From Smittia aterrima (Eukaryota > Arthropoda > Insecta > Diptera > Chironomidae), in assembly GCA_033063855.1 (NCBI GenBank), contig CP093831.1:16988001-17052000 (forward strand): a DNA stretch of 64,000 nucleotides. Reading direction: 5' to 3'. The notes under the pieces were generated by a model. The model ran no database searches. It saw only the letters and a list, made by a program, of their open reading frames with translations, and had not been told where the DNA came from. Position numbers and translations under genes: made by a program. This document shows, one piece after another, positions 36,601 to 49,722 of this stretch; the stretch's first letter is position 1; each line of letters starts with the position of its first letter.

Positions 36601-39600
36601 TCGTTATCGTTCTCCTCTTCTTTTAAAAATGAAAATGTGTCTTTGCAAACCTCAATAAATTGTCGGAGAACATTTCTCCTTTCGTTTTTCTGGTTCATTT
36701 CCAGATGAAACATAATAAAAAGTTTCCTCAGTCATTCCTGGAGGAGGCAAAGTTATGACATGGTGATAATAAAAGCGAAGGAAACATCAGCTTGAGATCA
36801 AGCCCTCCGGAAAGGATGTGGAAAAGAAATATAAAGTTTGAGGAGGGCAAACAGCAGCAGCAATCATTTGTTATCTACGAAAGCGAACACGTTTCGTTGT
36901 CTTTCAATTATTCTATTTGACAAAATTCTTGTTAATCGCCGTTTCTATTTTCAAATAAGAAATAAACGTGAGCTTTCCTCGTCGTCTTATCTGAAGCAAT
37001 AAAATAAAATGGAACAAGAAAGCCTTTCCCGAAGCTCCGGAAGCGATGAATAATGTGCCACAAAGCACTGAGCAGGGAGTTTCGATTTGTCGCCTCAGAA
37101 GCTCCCTTATTCAAACACCTTCGGAAGTGGATCGAGAGCTGAACTCATCAATAATAAGCGAGGTGCTCGGTCGGCAAAGCTCTCCACTTAAAAGCATTCT
37201 CCTATTGTTTTAAAGTTATTGACGACATTAAACGGCTTCGTGCAGCTCTATGCACAAAACAATGAAGCGATGCTGCATCATCTGGTTATGCTAGTTGCCG
37301 CATTAGACAGTTTTTTTTACTAGAAATAAATTTATGGCTCTGTTAGAAAAATCGTTTTACGATGCCTCAGCAAGCATAAATAAAACTCGCGTATGTTCAC
37401 TACTGCGTGTCCTTGTGACTTGTTTTCTCCAACAACCAAAAAAAGATTGAATGAAGATAAATTGCGCAGAAACTTTCAATTTGTCAAACTGCTTCAAAGA
37501 CATCATTAGGATGAAAAATGACCTGCGACGAACCTGCTGATGTTATCCCTTCGATGATTACAGTGCGAGAGCAGGAGTTGTGAAATAAAATCCATAAAAC
37601 TTGGCACTTTATCAAAGCTTTCGTGAATTACGTTTTCACTCGCCTTCAACCTTTTCAAAACAAAGAATTCTTCCTTCGCCGTTAATTGCCACCTTCCTTC
37701 TCCTCCTTCTTCTTGTTTTCATTCAACGCGCCGAGGTCGTGTCATCGCTCATAAATATTCAAAACAACATGATGAGGAGAGCGAGGACTTCAAATTGATA
37801 TTTATAATTTTGCTTATGTCCGACGAGAGCTCTGCTGGAATGTTTCTGCGACAAATGAAAATAAATTGCGTTGAGAAAAATTCGTTTTAAACTTCAGCTT
37901 GAAAAGGAATCCTCTGCAACATTAATAATCTTGCCTTTAGATCATGTTCTTGTAATCGAATTCTTTCTTAATGCATAAGGATCAAAAGTCAGCAGGGAAC
38001 GCTCTAATTTCATTTAATGAAAAGTGCCGAATGACGAAGCGTTGACCGAAGTGCCATTAAAGTAATCCTGGCATTAGCCTACTTTCTTAATTCTTCTTCC
38101 CTAACGACTTTTCACTTCAGCTTAATGGCTCGCGACGATATTTCATAATTAATTTTCTTCTCTCCACGTAAACTCTCACATTCTTTGCTTTTAGCCATTG
38201 ACAGTCTTGCTTTGTTGCTGTTGTTTCAACTCGGCGAACAATCGCAACAGTAAAATAATTAACTTGAAAAGCCTCGACGAAATTAAATTGAATCTTATAA
38301 TGCGATTAGCGCAATTACCAAGTTACTTCGACTAGCTTTTACTTCATTTACTCTGCATTGCTGCCAGGAGGTGAAAAGGAAAGCTTTTTATTTTTTTTCT
38401 GAAGAACAAGCTTATAAGCTAAAACCACAAAATCGGTTTCACAACTCGAAATAATACGAAACGAATCATACTCCTCCTTCCAATTTCCATATTGATTTGT
38501 CCAATTATCGGGATAATTGGATTGTTTTATGAGTTCAAAATTATCATTATTCGATAATAAAAAATAAACTGTTTGAACTCTTTTAGGAAATCGCCGAGAA
38601 GTGAGAATGATTCGAGAGGAAAGATTAAAACTTTACGACCAAAATTATTATAACTTCTCGGGAGTTAAATTCTTTTTTTATTGACGAGAAGTGTGTTGTG
38701 CTTTTGTGAATTGTGAGTGATAATAAATTTTAAGTTTTATGACATGAACAACGAGAAACTTTTCATATCTGACATGCGACCTTGGTAACATTCGTAAATT
38801 ACGATAACTTTTACGGTTGTTTAATGGCTGAGGGCTGTTCACTTTGTTCAGATTCAGTTTACTGCCCTTAAAGGCTTAAACGGAAAGAGAGCGAGAGCTT
38901 GTCGTAAACAGTGAATAAATTTATTGTCGCAAGCCCTTTAACTCACCAATGTTAAGCATAGCGGACGTCAATTGATGAAGAAATGTGATCGGGGAAAATT
39001 TATTGACGGTTCTTGTTGGCATTGAGGGAAACACAGAAGGAGAGAGGGAGGCAGAAAGAATTCGAGTTAAAATGTGACAGCGTTCAAGGCTTTTCTTTGA
39101 TAAGATTTATGGATTTCCGTTGCCAAGAAAGAGGAAATTGGAAATGTGTGACAACGCAAAGAGTTTAAGGTTGAGACGGTGAATCTCTTTCACGCATAAG
39201 AGGGAAAGGCAACTCATTAAGTTTCACATGAGAATCCCTCGATTGAAAAGTTTCCGGTGAAAGTGCTTAACAAAAGTTTGTTGTGGCTTTCCCAATGAAA
39301 ACAGCTTCCAACAAATTAAAGCTCAACCGAAAGTAAATTAATCCCAAAATAAAGTTTGGTTGCTGGTTTCGTCTTACTTCAAACTTTCAAGCATCTTCAA
39401 CTTTATGACTCGTTCTCTTACAGATCAGGTTAAAGGAAAATCATAACATTTGAGAGCGTCAGGAACATGAAGTGTGCCGCGATGCTTTTGACGATGAAAC
39501 GATTTCTGAAATGAGAAATAATATCAGTGAAGGAAAAAGTCAAAGTGAACGAAGTGAAGAAAAATGAGAAATAAAAACTTTTCGCAGAAACATTATTTAA

Positions 39601-39689
39601 AATGATGATGTAGGCTAAACGGAGAAATTACCCTTTTATTATTTTCTGCCTTCCCCATTCATATTCTGGGGGAACGCGACGAGGAAAAA
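27629..39689. other. Gene-poor region upstream of the sidestep-like gene
   Basis: About 12 kb with no exon, RNA gene or transposon that I can support. Open frames are short and dominated by Lys/Phe/Ser low-complexity translations of AT-rich DNA. Palindromic TAAT-type motifs occur (for example 38500-38521). By position it may hold 5' untranslated exons, long first introns or enhancers for the guidance gene that follows; this is inference. Confidence 0.5.
38500..38521. promoter_or_regulatory. Palindromic paired ATTA motif
   Basis: Perfect 10-bp arms TCCAATTATC/GATAATTGGA separated by GG. Each arm contains an ATTA/TAAT core, the usual homeodomain contact. More TAAT/ATTA copies follow within 60 bp. 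Regulatory function is not shown by the sequence. Confidence 0.25.
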
Positions 39690-42600
39690 ATGATTTGGAG
39701 AATTTATGATATCGTGAAGCTCGCAACGTTTATGCTTCTGAAGCTTGTGTTATTTTTGAGTCTGGCCCAAGGATACACGAAGAGCGATAAAGAGAAACTG
39801 AGTGAGTATGATGGAATCTTGTAAAATTGTTGAAACGACGGTCGAGTCTGTCAAAAAACTTCGCGAGGCCAACGAGATGATGACGGGTTGGTTGAGATAT
39901 TTATGAATCTTGAATGTAATCTCCCATTTAGTCCTAGAAGCCTCAAAATGTTTATTTTCGATGGTGGCTTGAGTGAGCCCCGATTAAAAGTTAGAATTCT
40001 CAGAAAAATTGAAACTAAAGTGAAGCTCCGAGCTAGAACATTTTTATTTTTGCTTCTCATTCTCTGACATCTCCAGACACTTTTCCCAACAGAATGATTT
40101 CGCCTTCATTATTCATGAGCTTAATACTCGAACAGATTTACAGAATTTGCATAACATGTTGCAGCACTTTTAAAAGTCATTGAAAAACTCAAATGCAGAA
40201 TATAAAGCTTCGCTAGTTTAGCAAAGGAGGATGAAGAATAAAAAAGCTAAATGCACTTCATTATGCATTCATTGAGGTTCTCGTTCATCAAACGATTTAT
40301 AATGCAAATGCAAATGGAATCAGATTGTCATATTTTCCCTTTTAAAAGCCCTGCCGATTCATTCAATTAAGGTCTAAATGCCATGTGATTTAATTTATTG
40401 TTTCCGCATCACAATCCACGCCATAGAATTTTTCCATCCATGCAGATTGCGCCATCCGAGTAACTTCTGTGTTGTCGTTCTCTCTGTTTGCTGATGCTTG
40501 GTGTTTCACTCATCCAATTGGATTTTATGAGTAATTTAAAACAATTTTCTATTATGTGTGTGTGGCTCTCGTGATTAGGAACTGGGGAATTTTGAATGAA
40601 TAATTTGCAAAGCCGACTCAATCTTCCCACTGTCGTTAGGCGAAGTGGGGAGTTCATTGTTTGTCTATGCACTCATTCTTGTTTACATCGAAACAAAGTG
40701 GCAGATGGCAGTGTCGAGAGACCTAATGTTTGCTTCGTTTCTTTTTGATCTCACAGCTCCCATAACAAACATTGAAGCTATAGAAGGCCAACAAGCTCAT
40801 TTATACTGTCCACTGACCACACTGAATTCCGACAAAATCAACATGGTAAGCTTAGGAGGAGCTGAAATCAATATATTTTCACGTTACTTAATTTTATAAA
40901 ACAAACAGGTTTTGTGGTTCAAGGATGACGTTGGCGTTCCCATCTATCGGTAAATGAGCATTGAAATTTCCATAATCATGTCAGCATTACTTTAACTGAG
41001 TCGTTTTCGTTATCCAAATTAGTTTTGATGTTCGTGGTAAGTCGATTGTAGAAGCAACGACCTGGTCGGATGAGAGCGTTTTCGGAACTCGTGCCAAATT
41101 TATTACACAATCTGATCCAGCATTTCTCGAGATAGATGTAAGTTAATTAGTCTTTTATGTGAAGCTGAGTCGGCAATTTCAATTCCTCTCTCTATCTTTA
41201 TCTTATAGGACATTAAGCGACATGATCAAGGCAAGTAAACCATTAGTTTCCCGGTCGTTACTGAGGATATAACGATCTCTTTTACTTAACAGGCGTTTAT
41301 CGATGCAGAGTAGACTTTCAAACGAGTCAAACGATTAGTTTACGTTTCAATTTAACAGTGATAAGTAAGTGAAGTAATGAACTCCCGTGTGATAAAGCTG
41401 AAGAGCTTTAGTATCATTTTATTGCCAAAAGTCTTTCCTTTCCGGGAAAAACATTTTTCATGAGTCTCTGCCTTGCTAAAGTGTTTGATGACAAAGAAGC
41501 AGAAACAATGAGAACTCAATGAACATTAAAATTAATGAAGCGAGTATGTTTCCCACTCTCAGTGTTATCAAAAGCTTTTGAACTTCCACAAGAGCTTTAA
41601 TATTTTAAGAAGACTCAATTGGCCATGACGCTGGTGAAACAATAGACCGGATCATTATTACATTTACGTCGACGCTAATACTTCCGACCCTTGCTGTTTT
41701 CTTTTCATTCGCTCTAGTTCTGCCTGAGAATCCGATTATTCTGGATCGCTGGGGACGCTACATAAATAGAACAACGATCGGACCGATGGAGGAGGGAGAT
41801 GATGTTCATATCCTCTGTCGAGTTGTTGGAGGCAAGTACAAATTTTCTTTTATTCTTCCTTCAACCAAAATAACTTCACCGGATACTTGATACGCTCACT
41901 TTTTAAAACCATTGGGGATTATAAATAAAGCGAAACAAGACAAGAGCCCTTTCCACCTCATCAAAAGCAAACAAAACAAGAGCTTTGCTCCATAATGTAT
42001 AATTTTTATTATGTACAAAGCATCAAAAGCTTTTAAGTTTCAACATCACGAGTATGTTCTTACCGCTCTAGTGCGTCAGAGCAAGAGGCTGCTTCCTCTG
42101 AATAATTTCAACAACACAAACCAAGTTGAATGAGTTCATTTGAATTTTCATGCTACGTTTCAAGTTTCGTCCACCTTCGTCATCGTTTCTTCGAGTAGAA
42201 AAGGAGAAAGTCTATCATGCGATAAATTATTCATCGTGATCGCCTAACGTAACCCAACTTCCCGCCTGTCCAGACGGAAATATTTGTTGTCAAGGCAAAG
42301 GGAGCAGACAAAAGATTTACGTTTAGTGGAACGGCTAATGAAATCTTCCCCGCTTTAGAGACGCGTTGAAGCGCGAGAACAAAATCCTGATTAAGATCTC
42401 GCTTTAATGATTCTCACAACAAGTTCCGGTTGTCTGTTGTTTGATTAAAATTTAAGAGCAGTTCAAAGAGCTCACTGTTATAAATTGATGTCTCATTCTT
42501 TGCCAAGACAACCACTTTGAAGAAAGTTTCGATTTTTCTTTCTAAGAAGGTGTCGAATAAATTCACGTCAATTTTCTCATTTTGACAAGTCACGGCTATT

Positions 42601-45319
42601 CCCCATTGATCTCAAATGTCTCTTCTTGTCACATCCTCGTCAAAACTTTAACAAAGACAACTAAATTTGTATGTTACAGGGCGACCGCAACCAGATGTAG
42701 CTTGGTTCTTGAACGGTAAACTAGTGGACGATGAATACGAGCACAACTCGGGCAATATCATCGAGAACCGTCTACTGTGGCCATCACTGCAGCGAAACGA
42801 TTTGTATTCAGTGTTTACTTGTCGTGCGGCGAACACGAAAGCTGTTGCCCCTCGAGAGCGCCGCTTAGTTTTAGATATGTACCGTGAGTGTTTATTCGTC
42901 TTCTTGTTCTCTTCGTTTATCGCCTACTCCCGCTACCTCTGTTTCTCGTGAAGGCAAGAACGTCAAGTAACAAACAATTTTTTTCTTTTCTCGTTGCTTT
43001 GCGTGTAAACCTGCCCACCTGACGACATTAACATCATCATTCTACCGTTTTTCCTGCTCTCTCTCACTCTCTCTCTTGCCCATCGTCACCGCCCTCGAAC
43101 AAAACTCCATCCATCTTTGCTGTCTTGTACGGAAACTTTTACAACGGAACTCTAGTAAAACCGATGCACGTTAGCATACTCAACAGTTCGCTAACACTTG
43201 TTGCCGATCGAAAGTATGAAATTCATTGTGAAACTTCGGGCTCTCGACCCGATGCGATAATAACGTGGCTGAAAGGCAAGAAATCACTCAAGCGCATACG
43301 TGATTACAGCAAAAACAATCAAACCACATCGATATTGAATTTCGTGCCTTCAATTGAGGACAACGGGAAAATTCTGACTTGTCATTCGGAGAATCCAAGT
43401 GTTGCGGGCATGTTCATCGAGGACAATTGGAATATGAGCGTTTTCTGTGAGTTCAAATGTTGACGATTGATGTTGACTGTCACATTTTGATGAGCATGTC
43501 AATTGACACTGTCTTGGTTGAATTGAACTTTGAGTTCTAATAAATATTTGAGGTTGAATCAATTTGCCTTTGACAGAGTCAATTTTCTATTGATCTCCCT
43601 TTGCCGTCAATACATCGAAGCCACCAAAGTGACAAGCTTTTTGCATTTCCATAGATCCACCTGTCATCAGCCTACAGCTAGGATCAAAACTTTTCGGTGG
43701 AGATATTAAAGAGGGTGCCGATGTTTATTTTGAATGTAAAATTGATGCGAACCCAAAGTTCCGAAGACTTACTTGGCTGCATAATGTAAGCGTTTGTCGA
43801 CGAATAAGAAAAGAAGAGATTTATTTTTATGGTTTATCATTTCTCAATCATCAGGGACGACCACTCAAAACGAACAGCAGCACAAAGATTGTCAAATCAA
43901 ATCAAAGTTTGGTTCTACAGAAAGTGACGAGATCCTCAGGAGGGAAATATTCGTGTAGCGCTCTAAACTCCGAGGGCGAAACTGTCAGCAATGACTTTTT
44001 ATTGAAAGTTAAATTTGTCCCTTTCTGCGCCACGGATAAGATGATGGTTGTGGGAGCAACAAAAGGTGAAGACATTCAGTTGACTTGCGAGATTAAGTCA
44101 TATCCATTACCGAAACGCTTCTACTGGAAATTTGAGAACTCAGAGGAATCGGTGGAAATTGATCAACGAAAATTCAACAACAATGGAACAAGAAGTATTC
44201 TCAGCTTCTCGACAGCAACGGATCATGTAACTTAAACTCTTTTAGCTTGATTGAAAGTCTCGAGTGATTAGCTAACCTTTCTTTAAAAAAATCAATTTCA
44301 CAGGATTATGGAAGTATCTCATGTTGGGCGGAGAATGAAATTGGAGTTCAGTCGCAACATTGTATTTTCCAACTGATTCTTGCTGCTTCACCAGCTCCTG
44401 TAACCAACTGTTCATGGAGCAACGATTCGGATTCATCACTCATAGTCAACTGTAGTCCTAACTATGACGGAGGACTACCACAAACTTTTGTTCTTGAAAT
44501 ATTGTCAGTGAAGAACAAAGTTCAATTGTAAGCTTTCCCAAAATCTCCCTGAAATTTGCAATCTAATGATAAAAGTTTCTCCACAGATTCAACCAAACAA
44601 ACCCACAGGAGCCGATGTTCCGACTTGATCCGAATACGAAAGTCTATGGAAAGTTTGGAAACTCGACCGAGAACGACATTTTACGAATATTCGTCTTCGC
44701 GATAAACCAAAAAGGTCGCAGTCAAGGCACTTTCATTACCGAGTATCAGCTTGGAAATTACAAAAAGCAAACGAGCGATCTTATGAAACGAGCTTCACAA
44801 CCGTCTCCGGTACTTGTAGGGTTATTTTTCACGTTTCTCTTACTGGGACTGACAATCATAGCGCGTTTATATTGGAAATCGAGAAAAATCAAGAAGGAAA
44901 TTGTAAAAGAAGATAAGTACAGCATGGAATCGAGGTGCTCGCTACTGAAGCAAGATACGTTTGCTGTAAGTAGAAGCAAAGAAAATATCATGTTACAATT
45001 TCAGATTCAATAAGTTTCTTCTCTTCTTTCTAATCCATCGCAGGCGGATGCCTTTTCAAGTCCAAAGTTTAAAGGTACGAGTATAAAGACGAGAGGGAAA
45101 ATTGAGACTATAGATGACGAGCAAGATCCTGATCTCATTCCTCATTACCCTCGTCTCACGAACATTCATCAAGAAGAGCTCATTGAGCTTGAGAATTCAG
45201 ATCCTTCCTTCATGAATCGAGATCGACACAAAACCCAAGCCAACGACTTTCTCACCGATGTCGAGATAAACTTCAATGGACTGTTAATGAATGGCAAAGT
45301 CCCCGAGAGTTGTGTGTGA
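39690..45319 (+). CDS. Sidestep-family immunoglobulin receptor
   Basis: Fourteen exons, all in phase: 39690-39801, 40757-40845, 40909-40949, 41023-41137, 41209-41230, 41293-41364, 41718-41831, 42680-42883, 43156-43446, 43655-43785, 43855-44226, 44304-44527, 44587-44965 and 45044-45319, giving 813 residues. It has a signal peptide (MLLKLVLFLSLAQG), about five Ig domains (first YCPL ... YRCRVDF, then FTCRAAN, LTCHSEN, YSCSALN, SCWAENE), an FnIII-like region, one membrane helix (LVGLFFTFLLLGLTIIA) and a cytoplasmic tail ending ESCV. Family marks are VLWFKDD, IYR-like VPIYRFDVRG, RVDFQTSQT and LDMYLKP. Sidestep proteins are ligands for Beat receptors in motor-axon guidance. Introns after 41230 and 41831 begin with GC rather than GT. 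Longer introns 39802-40756, 41365-41717 and 41832-42679 hold nothing recognised. Which sidestep paralogue it is remains open. Confidence 0.93.
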
Positions 45320-45414
45320 AACTTGCTTCCCTCCTTGTTCCAACTTCGCTTTGATTACGGACGAAAATTAATTGAAACACGAAATATCATTTTTCATTTT
45401 ATCAACTTTTAGAA

Positions 45415-45420
45415 AATAAA
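45415..45420 (+). terminator. Putative polyadenylation signal of sidestep-like gene
   Basis: AATAAA 96 nt after the stop codon, within T-rich sequence. Confidence 0.45.
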
Positions 45421-46261
45421 TTTTATAATTCAATGTTGTTCCGTCTCTTGGCTTTTTTGTTTCATCTAAAGCCACACTGGAAAAATTAAAATTTAATGAA
45501 TGTTTCGCATTAGGAAAGCGAAGAGATGCTTGAACTTTAATGTAAAAAGTAAAAACAGAATTTTTCCTTAATTTGTGTCATGATGAGAGGAAACTTTAAT
45601 CGGTCAATAAAAGTTAATTAATTTGTAAAATTGTAAACTGTGTTGATTAAATTGCTGCTTTTATAATTTAAAAAGCTCGACATGTTTGTGAAGTTACAGC
45701 TTGCTCTCCACTCCCACACGCACGAGCAAGCTTTTAGATGGTAAATCAGAGTTGCGGAGTATCAAAGCTCAACAGCGACGAGAAAGTTCCACCGGCAAAC
45801 ATAATTATCCTCGTTGAAAACGTAAAGTTTGCTTCTGAGGGAAACGGAGCAGTTTTAATGATAATTTTAATTATGATTTCTACTCAACTTTCTGATTTCA
45901 AATTGGATTTGAATACGAGTTTTATGCGAGTTGCTCTGATTATTATACTGAGCAGCAAAATGAGATAAGTTCTGACTGCAATATGTGCAAGCAATTTAAA
46001 GTTTCGTGGGAATATTTGATCATGTCGTTGACGAGCATACATTGCTTGACTCAAGTTCTGATGAAGTTGCTTCAATTTATCGCAGGGAGTCAACAGGATT
46101 GCAAATATTAAATTTTGATGTTGAAAACGCGACGAAACACAAAGGAGCGCGAAAATAATTTCCACGATCGAATTTTAATTAAAATGGAAATTTCTTATGC
46201 AAAGGCTTAACGCGAAACTTGCATGCCCGGGATAAATTATCTCAACTACTAACAGTAATTA

Positions 46262-46281
46262 TCGTCGTCGTCGTCGTCGTT
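46262..46281. repeat. CGT trinucleotide microsatellite
   Basis: About six uninterrupted CGT units in intergenic DNA. No coding frame is associated. Confidence 0.8.
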
Positions 46282-46502
46282 TGATGAATGGCACACGATA
46301 CTTTCGCGCAATTACAGAATTATTTTTTTAATGACATGCAACGACTTGAGTACACTTTCTGAGTCGAATTCTCTAAAATTTCGTTGACTATGTTGTAACA
46401 TGATCCTGAATCAAATGAGCGGATATGAAACAAAAGACGGAAAAGCTTTTTTCGACTTAATGATGTAAACCCAAACCTCCAAGTCGGAAAATAATTTTTA
46501 CT

Positions 46503-46521
46503 CTTCTCTCTCTCTCTCTCT
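46503..46521. repeat. CT dinucleotide microsatellite
   Basis: About nine CT units in intergenic sequence. GAGA-factor-type sites are GA-rich, but no promoter is nearby. Confidence 0.7.
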
Positions 46522-49500
46522 GTCGTCGTCTGCCTCAAACTGAAAGCCCTAAAGTAAAAGTTTCAATGTTAAACCCACGAGATGAAAGCAAGAATCATTT
46601 TCCCACTCGAAAGTCCAGATCATTGTGAATGATGTTGATTAGCACACGGCTAAAATCGGCCCTCGCCTCCTCATCAAGATAAGTAAAGAGACATTTCAGG
46701 GACGAAACAAATGACAAACTTTTTTTATTAATATTTTTCTGCCTTTTGCCCTCCTTTTGTTTCATGCCGCGTCAGAGAATTTGATGACAACGTAATAAAG
46801 ATTCTCATCTCGAGTAATATTTTTACGAGTTTCGACAAGATTACCGAAATGTCCTTTAACGCCAGCAAAGTTTTCTTTTCTTCTTCTTCTCATCTCATCC
46901 TTCGACATGAAGAATCAGCAAGAAGGCAAAATGTGATTACAGCCTCAAACATAATAAAGCAATTCGATAAAGAATCAAACTGTTCGTTCTGTTTCATCTT
47001 GTTTATTCGTTGTGCTTGATGAAGACGATACAGTGAACCCGCAAGCAAACAAATTCAGACTTGTTGCCCTCTCTCATCCTTAAAACGTCCAATCAAATCG
47101 AAAGCGACAATCGAAGAAATTGAAAAGTTATTGAATTATCTCTGAGAAAATAAATGATGAATTTTTAATCAAATGAAGTCTTCCGTGTCGCCTCCCATAT
47201 GGAGCGGAGAAACGTTTCAGTTCTGTCGGAAACCAATTTAGACGATACATAGAACTCTCTCGTTAAACTTGCACAATTGATGAACATGAATTGAGGAAAA
47301 ATCAACAATCACAAAAAGTTTCTGTGTTGAGTTTGATGAAACATTTCTGCTCGATCCTTTTGGAATGACTTCGTCGATGGTTACATGTTACGTGTCAATT
47401 AGGAATATTTTGATAAAAACATTGTTAGAAGGTTATTGCAAAGCTTCAAAGAAAAATTATTGAACCAATTTTATTTTAATTGGAAGTTTGATCTTTCTTT
47501 TTATCCTTTTGTTAGCGTTTAACATCGGGAAAGTTCTAAAAGAATTGAAAGCGCCTATTGAATTCTTTTTCCACGGAGTGAGCATTTGATGGTTTCCTCT
47601 TTTCATTTTTTGGGAAACTTCGATTCGAACATCAAAAGCCTCATGAAACCGACAAGTTTCTGTTGCCAATTAGAGAGTAAAGTAAGGGAGGAGAGAAACA
47701 AAAGCCTTAGCCAGGTCGAAATGAAATGCGAGTCACGTTGAGGATTTGTTTCTTTCTAGCGCAATGAGCTTTTGGTTTTTTTTCCGTGGAATTGCTTTTT
47801 GTTTTCCTTCGGACAAACTAGAATGAAATGAATTATTTGAAGCAATGAGCCGAGAGGCGGCTTTTGTTCGATGGGCGCAACTTTTACTTAAGGGACGACT
47901 CAATTAAGTTGTTTTTTTCTCGACTAAGAGTAAGCGGATGATTTTCCTAAAAGTTCAATGGTCAAAGAAAGAGAAAACAAGTAATCATGTTAAACACAGT
48001 CGGCCTTTGTCCGAGGGAGTACCACGATCTTACACATTTATTGAAGCGAAACTTAGTAGATTTTAGAACCAAAGGAGAGATCAATATTTATTCAATGAAA
48101 GTTATAAAAGTTTTTGGGCCTCATGATAACATTAGTTAGTTTACCCGTCAACCTCGAGTCATTCTGGACAGACTAAGAGGAAGAGCTTGAGAGGAGTATA
48201 ATCCGGCCAATGTCAGTATGTTTCTGTATTTAATTCCAGCGCCGACGAAAAAAATAAATAAATTTCCCCAGTGGATTACCGCAGCATCAGCAACCCCTTT
48301 TGTTTTGGAATTCTCTCTGTTTCGTTTGATGCTTTTTTTTCAGCTTCTCGCACCGCACTCTCGAAAAATATTATTTCTGTTGCTCGAATGTACACTCAAC
48401 TCGATTCCGTCGAAATGAAATTCATTTTTCAAACAGGAAAAAAAAATGTTTACAGACTCACTCGTGAAGTTTTCGGGATTGGAAATTTAAACTTTGTTTT
48501 TAAATTTTTAATTTATTGCTATTTTCATTTATTTAATCGGATTCTCGTTGAGTCGAATAAGCGAAGAGTAAACACAAAGTTTCATGCTAAAGTCACCTCC
48601 ATCACTGGTTTGATCGATTTAATGCGAGCCACATTCCAAAGGAATTATAAATCATCAAGTGTCGTCGAGTAGCGGGCGGCGAGTCATCACGACATTAAAC
48701 TCCGCTAACTTTGTTTGTTCAAACGTTAAAAGGACATTGATAAAAGGAAGCTCATCAAATGTGGGTGGATCTATTATTTTTTAAAATAAATTGAATGTTG
48801 AGATACGAACTGCGGTCAAGCATGGAAAAAAGGTCAAATAATTATTGTATTTCTAGCAGAATTGTTCTCCATTCGAATCCTTGTTTAGTTTGTCTTTCGA
48901 GAGGAGACTCTCACAGTCCGTGCTTCGTCATGATCAAATATTTAAAGTCTTAGTTAAGTCTGTGGCAACATTAAGTGCTATAATAGCGTTGCCGAGGCTT
49001 GGAATTTTATTACTATGCTCCTCATAATGGGCTGGAATGGATTTTACTTTTAATGTTTGGTGCAAAGTTTCTTCATCTTCAAAACATCTGCGAAAACCAT
49101 TAAAACGAAAAGTCAAGGAGAAGTCAAGCAGCTTCGTCATAAAAGTTTTCTTTTAAAAACATGGAAACTGTTCGATAAATGTCTGAACAGCAAAAGTTTT
49201 CCCTCAACGATGCACTCGAGTTATGAAAAATTCATCGACCTCCTTAATCGGTTTGCATTTCTTTCGCAATCTTGAGATGCAACGTCGAGGAAAATCTCAT
49301 CGTTTGGAAAGCTTTTTAACTTTCAAATATGATAATTACAAAAGCGAATATATTCATGAGCATGTCGCAAAGCTCTCGCTTATGAATTGCAAGTGCACAT
49401 GACTCAAAGGAATTGTGAGCGGAAGTAAAGTGCGACAGCGGTATTTATGACGTCTGTCTCGCGACAAGTCAGAAATAATTTCGTGCTGCAACTGCGATAA

Positions 49501-49640
49501 ATCAAACTCGTACGACTTTTTTCCTTGTTTAGTTTTGTTTTCGTTTTAGAAATGTTTTTATCGGTGGAGCAAGCACAATTCTTCTCTGCCGTTCGTTGAA
49601 ATACTAAATAACAAGTTGAAGAAATTTACGAGCAAGGAAA

Positions 49641-49722
49641 ACAATTTTCCAATGGAAAGTTCCACTACTGTCAGGAATGATTTGGGTTTTCCTATTTTGA
49701 TTTACAATTTTCCAATGGAAAG
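49641..49722. repeat. 19-bp direct repeat upstream of the integrin gene
   Basis: The sequence acaattttccaatggaaag occurs perfectly at 49641-49659 and 49704-49722, a 63-bp period. The core TTTCCA-A-TGGAAA is itself an inverted repeat. The first copy is followed by TT, making GGAAAGTTCC. It lies about 650 bp upstream of the integrin start codon. Confidence 0.6.

Noticed and set aside
40645..40899. 84-codon ORF starting before sidestep exon 2
   Set aside because: Only 40757-40845 is the true exon; the upstream part is intron ending in the acceptor tctcacag and the downstream part passes the donor.
41231..41236. Sequencing error instead of GC splice donors
   Set aside because: Two independent introns show the same GCAAGT donor with good surrounding consensus, so a chance error at both is less likely than true GC-AG introns, though not excluded.
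48271..48672. 133-codon ORF upstream of the integrin gene
   Set aside because: No domain, overlapping open frames, and composition of translated AT-rich spacer.
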